From: Planctomycetia bacterium | GTDB taxonomy: Bacteria > Planctomycetota > Planctomycetia > Pirellulales > UBA1268 | DNA length: 7,191 nucleotides | Assembly: GCA_009923125.1 (NCBI GenBank) | Contig: RFUD01000116.1 | Coordinates: 1-7,191 of the forward strand | Direction of reading: 5' to 3' | Part shown: one piece after another, positions 1 to 4,796 of the stretch | How the letters are laid out: the number at the start of each line of letters is the position of its first letter | Numbering within the stretch: the stretch's first letter is position 1 | Program-made: the position numbers and the translations under genes | The notes under the pieces: model-generated | Databases searched by the model: none | What the model saw: the letters and a program-made list of their open reading frames with translations, nothing else | What the model was told of the DNA's origin: nothing

Positions 1-494
1 GCGCACCGCGCGGCGCAGGTCGTCGGGTCGGCAAGATCGACCATTCCCAGCGTGTTGCCCGCCGTCTTCCAGCCCGGCAGGGTGTGGGCCACGAGCCAAT
101 CCCCCGCCGCTCCGTGGCATGACTCGCAGCTCACGCCTGCGGCTGCGAGCGCATCCCGCGCGGTGGCGTGGCAGCCGACGCAGGCCTTGTTTTCCGGGGC
201 TGGCGTCGCCGCCAGCCCCGGATCCCGGCTGGCAAGCGCCGCGACGATCCGCGTCGCGAGCGGCTCGTGGAGCACCCGCTGGGCCCGCGCGTGGGGGTCG
301 CGGGTGGACCACACCGTGTACGCGCTCTGCCACGCGTCATGCCCCTCCACCGGCGCCGCATGACAGCCGGAAGACGTGCACGCTCCCGGCCCGACGAGCG
401 CCCGCGGCTCGGCGGCCGACCCGCCGACCGCGACGGCGAGGCATGGCAGCCAGAGAACTGCGAACCGGAGGATGGCAACGGGGCGCGGCGGCAC
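1..494 (-). CDS. c554-like multiheme cytochrome c, C-terminus beyond the left edge
   Basis: Exported multiheme electron-transfer protein; 164 codons are visible and the rest lies outside the window. The start is GTG at 494-492, six bases after a perfect AGGAGG; no ATG fits. Residues 1-28 form a Sec signal peptide (hydrophobic 7-24, small residues before Glu29). Heme motifs are CTSSGCH at 39-45, which is CX4CH rather than CXXCH, CVGCH at 105-109 and CESCH at 123-127. The last visible residues (Cys160, Cys164) look like the beginning of another motif. The segment DPHARAQRVLHEP (67-79) and the GW segment after the third heme match the pentaheme gene at 3318-4796 (DPHARAYEVLHDP), so the two are paralogs of the Cytochrome_C554 type. 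The linker between hemes 1 and 2 is about seven residues longer here and is encoded by a perfect hairpin. It is the third gene of the minus-strand operon. Substrate is unknown; a simple electron carrier and an enzyme are both possible. Confidence 0.88.
   Translation of the reverse strand, partial: MPPRPVAILRFAVLWLPCLAVAVGGSAAEPRALVGPGACTSSGCHAAPVEGHDAWQSAYTVWSTRDPHARAQRVLHEPLATRIVAALASRDPGLAATPAPENKACVGCHATARDALAAAGVSCESCHGAAGDWLVAHTLPGWKTAGNTLGMVDLADPTTCAARC
194..221 (-). repeat. Perfect 12-bp inverted repeat with a 4-nt loop inside a coding region
   Basis: The arms CCGGGGCTGGCG (194-205) and CGCCAGCCCCGG (210-221) are exact reverse complements separated by four bases. On the coding (minus) strand the loop is GCGA, which fits the stable GNRA tetraloop class. 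It encodes about residues 92-100 of the left-edge cytochrome, in the linker between hemes 1 and 2. No T-run follows on either strand, so it is not an ordinary intrinsic terminator. It could be a small inserted palindrome, an mRNA structure, or chance in GC-rich DNA. Confidence 0.75.
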
Positions 495-500
495 GGAAAG

Positions 501-506
501 CCTCCT
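501..506 (-). promoter_or_regulatory. Strong Shine-Dalgarno AGGAGG overlapping the upstream stop codon
   Basis: Read on the minus strand, the sequence is GGTAGGAGGCTTTCCGTG. The TAG stop of the decaheme gene (507-505) shares two bases with AGGAGG, which lies six bases before the GTG start at 494. This fixes an otherwise doubtful non-ATG start and shows that the two genes are cotranscribed and probably translationally linked. Confidence 0.85.
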
Positions 507-2100
507 ACCGGGCCGCCGTGAGCGGAGATGTCGGGGCCGACCCATGGTGCGAACCGTGGTAGCCGTGGCATTCGACGCAGTCAAACCGGGCGCCGCCGAC
601 CCGGGCCTGTTTCACGGAGTCCCACCGCGATGGGGCATGGCACGCCGTGCAGGACTCGCGGCCGGCGATCATCACCTGGGGATTGTCCAGCGGCGAGCCG
701 CCCGCCGCGAGCGTGGCGACCGCCTCGTCGAGTGGCCCCGGAAAAGCGGCGGCGTGGCACTCCCGGCAATCGTAGAGCCGATGCGGCTGGTGATCGAACC
801 GGGCCTTCCGCAGCCAGACGTCGGGCACGGCCGTAGCCACCGTCCGGAACCAGCCGGCTTCAGCCTGGGCTGCAGCGCCGGCGAGCAGGCTTGCCGCAGC
901 CGGCAGTTCGACCTCCTCGACGTCGTGGCATTTCTGGCAGGTGCCGCGGACGAATGATCGCGTCGCGGCGGCGAAGTCGCCGGCCGACCGGCCCACGTCC
1001 TCCCGCAGGGCGCCCACGGCAGGAACGTGGCTGGTGGGCAATGGCCGCTCGCGATCGTCCGACGGCGCGGCCGCGGCGAGTGCCCGCTGCACCGCGACCG
1101 ACTCGATGAACCGACGCAGGGCCACAGCGTCGAGCCCGTGGGGCACGGTCGCGGCGGGCGGAGCCTCGGTGGACGCCGCGCTCGGCACTGCGTCGAGAGG
1201 AAGCGTGTGGCAGGAGGCGCAGTGCCGGTCGAACTCCACCGGCAGGGCATAGGCGCCCGGCTTCGCCCCCGCGAGCATGCCGGTCACGGCACGGAGATCG
1301 CCGGCAGGCAGGTCGATGCCAAACTCGTGGCAGGCATTGCACGCGAGTTGCATCGGGGCGTCGGGATCGGCACCGGCGGGCAGGTATCGTGACCGTTCAT
1401 GCTCGGGGAGCATCGCGTAGGTCCAGGTCGTGTTCCGCCCGCCCTCCTTTCCATCGGTCGCACCGAACGTGAGCCCAGGCCGCATGTGCCGGCCGTGCGA
1501 AAACTTCAGCCGACCCGGATCAGCGGCGAGGCCCGCGAAGGCGGGGTGATGCACGTCGTCGAACCGCGTGATCGGGGCCGTCTTCCGTGCCGGCTCGAGA
1601 CCCACGACACTCACTCGATGCGCCGTGATGTTTTCGTGGCAAGCGACGCAGGTGCGGTCGCCCACCCGCGTGAGGTCGTGATCACGGCCGCGGTGGTCGG
1701 CGTGGCAGGAAGCGCACGAGCCGACTTCGGCGGCGATCTGGAGCGGATGGTGGCCGGGCGCGGCATGGCACTTCTCGCACTTCGCATCGGCCTCGCGGCG
1801 GGTCTCGTTGGTCGTGAGCCAGGTGTTCGGCTTGATCGGCGAGAGCGGCACGTGGCAAGCCTCGCAGTCCTGCTCCCAGGTGGCGTGCACGGCCGCCACG
1901 GGACCGGGTGAGTGGTGCGCCGGTACGTCGATGGCCCCCCAGGCGCACCACGCCGCCGCCAGCGTGAGCCCGCCGGCCACAAGCCAGCGGCGGGCCCTCT
2001 GCAACGGGTTGGGCCGCTTGAAATAGCCGCGATCGATCCGCGCGGCCTGGTGCCGCGACGTGCTGCTGCGACCGGCGCGGGGATCGGGGAGTGTGGCCAT
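505..2100 (-). CDS. Membrane-anchored decaheme cytochrome c
   Basis: A 531-residue multiheme electron carrier facing the periplasm. It has ten CXXCH motifs, starting at Cys79, 108, 129, 151, 254, 294, 388, 445, 484 and 508. A basic N-terminus (residues 8-38, including YFKRPN) precedes one hydrophobic segment (39-57), which looks like an uncleaved signal anchor. Phe/His clusters such as FSHGRHM (200-206) and FDHQPH (435-440) resemble the distal-ligand motifs of the cytochrome c3/c7 superfamily. Hemes fall in a block of four (79-155) and spread-out later ones. The start is ATG at 2100; an in-frame TTG at 2112 would overlap the upstream stop and is less likely. Only five bases separate the start from the TAA of the b-type gene and no clear ribosome site precedes it, so translation is probably coupled. 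Pairing with a di-heme b protein suggests (inference) that it accepts electrons from, or gives them to, the quinone-linked subunit. Loosely comparable to the CbcL-type b/c inner-membrane cytochromes of Geobacter, here as two proteins. Confidence 0.95.
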   Translation of the reverse strand: MATLPDPRAGRSSTSRHQAARIDRGYFKRPNPLQRARRWLVAGGLTLAAAWCAWGAIDVPAHHSPGPVAAVHATWEQDCEACHVPLSPIKPNTWLTTNETRREADAKCEKCHAAPGHHPLQIAAEVGSCASCHADHRGRDHDLTRVGDRTCVACHENITAHRVSVVGLEPARKTAPITRFDDVHHPAFAGLAADPGRLKFSHGRHMRPGLTFGATDGKEGGRNTTWTYAMLPEHERSRYLPAGADPDAPMQLACNACHEFGIDLPAGDLRAVTGMLAGAKPGAYALPVEFDRHCASCHTLPLDAVPSAASTEAPPAATVPHGLDAVALRRFIESVAVQRALAAAAPSDDRERPLPTSHVPAVGALREDVGRSAGDFAAATRSFVRGTCQKCHDVEEVELPAAASLLAGAAAQAEAGWFRTVATAVPDVWLRKARFDHQPHRLYDCRECHAAAFPGPLDEAVATLAAGGSPLDNPQVMIAGRESCTACHAPSRWDSVKQARVGGARFDCVECHGYHGSHHGSAPTSPLTAAR

Positions 2101-2105
2101 GGCCG

Positions 2106-3086
2106 TTACCAATACCAGAGCGCGACGGGCACGTGGATCAGAAGCAGGATCAGGAGCGCGAATGACAGCGGCACGTGAACGAGGAGCCAGCCGTGCAGCC
2201 AGTGATGGATCGTCGCCTGGAGGTCGAACTGCCGCCGGTGCTCGCAGGCCCGGGCCAGGTGCTCGAGAAGCGGCCCGGCCTCGAGCGGGCTCACCGCACG
2301 CAGTCCCGAGAAGAACCGCTCCGCCGCGGGGGCCGAGGCGAGCGTTGATCCGGTCACCCGACCGTCGAGCAGATACGGCCGGACCTCGGAGAAGAACCGG
2401 CGGCGGATCTCGCGGGTGCCGGGAATCACACCGTAGATCGGCAACGTCTCGAGCACCTTGCCCTGGATGCCCGTCAGCGAGCGGAACCCTGTCACGACGG
2501 CGTGCTCAACATCGTCGGCGTCTGCTTCCGACGGGTGTTCGGGACCGTCGTCCGCTGGCGTGGCGTCCGCCTCGCACAACGCCCGCACAAGCCTCTCGGC
2601 ATCGCGGGTTTGCTGGGTCGCTACATGGTCGATCTGGTCGTAGATCGTTTCGGCCGGCACGTGCTCGAGCAGCATCTTCGGCAGGTACTGCTGGAGCACG
2701 AGCCCCCACACACCGCTCACGATCACGAGGGCGAATGTCACCATGAGGGCCCAGTTGAGCAGGCCTCCTATGAACAACAGCCGCGCATGCATGAGCACCA
2801 GCGGCACGGCAAGCAGCCCCAGCCAGACATGCGCTCTCAGCCACGCCTGCGCGGATCCCAGCCGCCAGGCGCGGACGCGCCGGCGCGGCCAGAGCAGCAT
2901 TTCGAACAGGATGATCAGGCCGCCGAGCACGCCGCAGACAAACCCCGTGCGGCTGCTCCCACCGGGCGGAAGCGGCGGCGCCTCGGCCCATTCACTCGCA
3001 TAGGCGACGATCGCGACCACCGCCACGACTGAACACGCGATGATCCACCGCAGGTCCTTGGCCCAGTGCTTCCCACCGATGATCAC
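2106..3086 (-). CDS. Five-helix membrane di-heme cytochrome b, probable quinone-linked subunit
   Basis: A 326-residue integral membrane protein. Hydrophobic helices lie at about 14-30, 48-66, 86-106, 112-132 and 299-324, with a charged soluble region of about 160 residues between helices 4 and 5. Helix 3 holds His86 and His100 and helix 5 holds His304 and His318. Both pairs are H-X13-H, the spacing that binds two stacked b hemes in cytochrome b of bc1 complexes and in other quinone-reactive b cytochromes. Further His residues (294, 295, 298) lie at the edge of helix 5. The start chosen is GTG at 3086-3084, six bases after GGAG; it places the first helix near the N-terminus. The frame stays open far upstream, but that stretch runs antisense to a real gene and has no membrane or family character. 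It heads the operon with the decaheme and the left-edge cytochrome. The family looks familiar from Planctomycetota but I know no gene name; quinol oxidation or quinone reduction is inferred. Confidence 0.9.
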   Translation of the reverse strand: MIIGGKHWAKDLRWIIACSVVAVVAIVAYASEWAEAPPLPPGGSSRTGFVCGVLGGLIILFEMLLWPRRRVRAWRLGSAQAWLRAHVWLGLLAVPLVLMHARLLFIGGLLNWALMVTFALVIVSGVWGLVLQQYLPKMLLEHVPAETIYDQIDHVATQQTRDAERLVRALCEADATPADDGPEHPSEADADDVEHAVVTGFRSLTGIQGKVLETLPIYGVIPGTREIRRRFFSEVRPYLLDGRVTGSTLASAPAAERFFSGLRAVSPLEAGPLLEHLARACEHRRQFDLQATIHHWLHGWLLVHVPLSFALLILLLIHVPVALWYW

Positions 3087-3092
3087 AAGGGG

Positions 3093-3096
3093 CTCC
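3093..3096 (-). promoter_or_regulatory. Shine-Dalgarno GGAG deciding a GTG start
   Basis: On the minus strand TTGGAGCCCCTTGTG places GGAG six bases before GTG at 3086. Alternative in-frame TTG codons upstream (for example 3098-3096) lack such a site. This is the main support for the start of the di-heme b gene. Confidence 0.6.
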
Positions 3097-3142
3097 AATC
3101 CAGCCGCCGTGCCGCCCGCCAAGGGGCCGCGAAACACGTGTG

Positions 3143-3167
3143 CCGCCGGCAAAAATGTATCCGGCGG
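3143..3167. repeat. Inverted repeat CCGCCGG-N11-CCGGCGG around an AT-rich patch
   Basis: Arms at 3143-3149 and 3161-3167 are exact reverse complements, and the 11 bases between them (CAAAAATGTAT) are strikingly AT-rich for this DNA. It sits 57-81 bp before the minus-strand GTG start. It could be an operator over a promoter core or a 5' UTR hairpin. Short GC arms like these also arise by chance here. Confidence 0.45.
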
Positions 3168-3187
3168 ACGGTCGCCCCCGAAAGGTC

Positions 3188-3230
3188 GGCTGCCTGGGCT
3201 GCCTGGGAAACCTGCCTGCGCGGTGCCTGG
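3188..3230. repeat. Four TGCCTG direct repeats in the divergent promoter region
   Basis: TGCCTG occurs at 3191-3196, 3200-3205, 3213-3218 and 3224-3229, with start-to-start steps of 9, 13 and 11 bases. The first two lie within an exact tandem duplication of GGCTGCCTG (3188-3205). Steps near one helical turn would suit a cooperative DNA-binding regulator, but no regulator gene is in the window. Function is inferred only. Confidence 0.5.
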
Positions 3231-3303
3231 GGCGGTTGGGCAAAGACTCCGGGGATTGCTCCATCTCCACAGCCCGCAGTGACGAAACCCAAGGTGCCTT
3301 TGC

Positions 3304-3310
3304 AGGTGGA
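3304..3310 (+). promoter_or_regulatory. Ribosome binding site AGGTGGA for the first pentaheme gene
   Basis: AGGTGGA ends seven bases before ATG at 3318. The reading frame is open for about 250 bases further upstream, so this site, together with the signal peptide that begins right at this ATG, decides the start. Confidence 0.7.
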
Positions 3311-3317
3311 AACGATC

Positions 3318-4796
3318 ATGCAGCAGTCTGCGCACCCGGGTCGGAGCGGCGCCCTCCTGATCGCCGTTCTCATCGTGCTTTGCCCGACGGCTGCTGCGGT
3401 AGAACCGCTGCCGGAGCCGCCCTCCGCCCCGGGGGCCGGGCCGCTGCCGGAAATCTGCCCTGTGCCGACGGGGGCCAACCCGCTGCGGGCCATGGAGACC
3501 GCCCGCGGGTTCTCCGTGTCCTCCTGCAGCAGCACCGCCTGCCACGGCGGCCCAAAGGCCGGCAATCACGATGTCCAATCGTTTGCCGCCACACTCTGGG
3601 TCGACGGCGATCCGCACGCTCGCGCCTACGAGGTGCTGCATGATCCGCGTTCGCAGCGGATGGCACGGCTCCTGGGCATCGGACCGGCGCACCAGGCTCG
3701 GCAATGCCTCGCCTGCCACTCCGTGCAGGCTGAGTCCCGGGCCCCCTTGCCGAAAGGAGTGCTCGCTGACGGCGTCGGCTGCGCGGCCTGCCATGGCGAC
3801 GCGACGCAGTGGGAGAGCCGTCATTTCCTGCCCGAATGGAAAATGCTGTCGCCGGCCGAGCGGGCGTCGCTCGGCTACCGTGAACTCGGGAGCCCACGTG
3901 AGCGGGCGGACACGTGCGTCCGTTGCCATGTGGGCGCATCCGACCGCGAGGTGGATCACGACCTGATCGCCGCCGGCCACCCGCGGCTGTTCTTCGAACT
4001 CGCCACCTTCCAGCGACTCTGGCCGCGGCACTGGAGTCCGCGCGACCGGGCAGAGGCGGCCGCAGACTTCACCGAACGTTCGTGGGCCGTCGGACAGGCA
4101 GCGGCCCTCCAGGCGGTGGCGGAACTGCTCGACACCCGCGCGCAACGCGCTGTCCGCGCGGTCGAAAAACCCATGGCTGCAGCCGCCAAACCCTGGCCGG
4201 AATTCGCCGAATTCGACTGCTACTCCTGCCACCGGTCACTGGGCCCGAACGCAGACGTCCAAGACCACCGCGCCCGGCCGCGGCCACCTGGTGCGCCCAC
4301 CTGGCAGCCCTGGTATGTCGCCGCCGCGCTGCTCCTCGAGAACCAGGTGGGTACCGAATCGTCGGCGGCCCGGGAACTGGCGGCCGAGTTCGCCGAGGTC
4401 CGACGACTCCTCGACGCCGGCTGGGCCGACGCGGACGAGGAACGGCTGCGACGGATCCGCTTCGAAGCCCGGGGCATGGCCGCCGCGGCGGACAGGTTGG
4501 CCACCGAGCTTTCCGCCCGGCCCGTGGTCGTGCTTGACGGGACGCCGGCATCGTTCGACCGCATGGTCGCCGCACGCCCGGATGAGTGGCATCGCTGGGA
4601 CGGCGCGGTGCAGGCGCTGCTCGCGCTCGAGGCATCCCGGGCGGGCGGTCCGGCACGGCACGACGGCCGGCCGCCGCCCAGGGTCCGCTCGGCTCTCGAG
4701 GCACTCCGCGACAGCCTGCGGTTTCCGCCCGGTGTCGATGCTCCACTCGGATTCGATGCCGAGCGTTTCCAACGCGCCCGCGCAGACATACCATGA
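3318..4796 (+). CDS. c554-like pentaheme cytochrome c with a CX4CH first heme
   Basis: A 492-residue exported cytochrome. A Sec signal peptide covers residues 1-27 (HPGR, then hydrophobic 11-21, then TAAA before Val28). Five heme motifs follow: CSSTACH at 70-76 (CX4CH), CLACH 130-134, CAACH 155-159, CVRCH 200-204 and CYSCH 301-305. Conserved non-motif histidines that may be distal ligands include His100 in DPHARAY, His108 in VLHDP, and His214 and His221 in DHDLIAAGHPRLFFEL. The arrangement fits the Cytochrome_C554 type. After the fifth heme come about 187 heme-free, mostly helical residues, ending in LEALRDSLRFPPG, a tail shared with the next gene. It leads the plus-strand pair and its stop overlaps the next start (ATGA). 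The left-edge gene at 1-494 is a close paralog with the same CX4CH first heme. Periplasmic or surface electron transfer is likely; substrate and partner are unknown. No P460-type motif or other catalytic signature is visible. Confidence 0.93.
   Translation: MQQSAHPGRSGALLIAVLIVLCPTAAAVEPLPEPPSAPGAGPLPEICPVPTGANPLRAMETARGFSVSSCSSTACHGGPKAGNHDVQSFAATLWVDGDPHARAYEVLHDPRSQRMARLLGIGPAHQARQCLACHSVQAESRAPLPKGVLADGVGCAACHGDATQWESRHFLPEWKMLSPAERASLGYRELGSPRERADTCVRCHVGASDREVDHDLIAAGHPRLFFELATFQRLWPRHWSPRDRAEAAADFTERSWAVGQAAALQAVAELLDTRAQRAVRAVEKPMAAAAKPWPEFAEFDCYSCHRSLGPNADVQDHRARPRPPGAPTWQPWYVAAALLLENQVGTESSAARELAAEFAEVRRLLDAGWADADEERLRRIRFEARGMAAAADRLATELSARPVVVLDGTPASFDRMVAARPDEWHRWDGAVQALLALEASRAGGPARHDGRPPPRVRSALEALRDSLRFPPGVDAPLGFDAERFQRARADIP
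4793..4796 (+). other. ATGA stop/start overlap joining the two pentaheme genes
   Basis: The TGA stop of the first pentaheme (4794-4796) is embedded in ATGA, whose ATG starts the second. This is the classic arrangement for translational coupling and shows that the two are made together from one mRNA. Confidence 0.8.

Larger units (their letters stand above)
3087..3317. promoter_or_regulatory. Divergent promoter region between the two cytochrome gene sets
   Basis: A 231-bp gap lies between two outward-facing starts, so it must carry signals for both directions. It contains an 8-bp palindrome ACACGTGT (3134-3141), an AT-rich patch AAAAATGTAT (3151-3160) enclosed by 7-bp inverted arms, and a cluster of four TGCCTG direct repeats (3191-3229). 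I could not identify a convincing -35/-10 pair on either strand. TTGGGC at 3236-3241 is a weak -35 candidate for the plus-strand genes, and the minus-strand reading of the AT-rich patch gives a weak -10 (TACATT). Shared control of both operons is inferred from the geometry. Confidence 0.6.

Noticed and set aside
194..221. Intrinsic terminator at the perfect hairpin.
   Set aside because: It lies inside a coding region between two heme motifs and no T-run follows on either strand.
52..571. Several overlapping open frames on both strands in the first 570 bases.
   Set aside because: They are Arg/Pro/Ala-rich shadows. The real gene is the GTG-started minus-strand frame with heme motifs and a signal peptide.
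3066..3317. Upstream extension of the first pentaheme gene to an ATG at 3066.
   Set aside because: It would bury the signal peptide that starts at 3318 and overlap the start of the divergent b gene.
3087..4232. Upstream in-frame extension of the di-heme b gene to a start near 4232.
   Set aside because: The extension is antisense to the first pentaheme gene and has no membrane or domain character. A GTG with a good ribosome site at 3086 gives a sensible protein.
4586..4792. Upstream in-frame extension of the second pentaheme gene.
   Set aside because: It would lie inside the preceding gene. The ATGA overlap at 4793 fits operon structure and leaves a signal peptide near the N-terminus.
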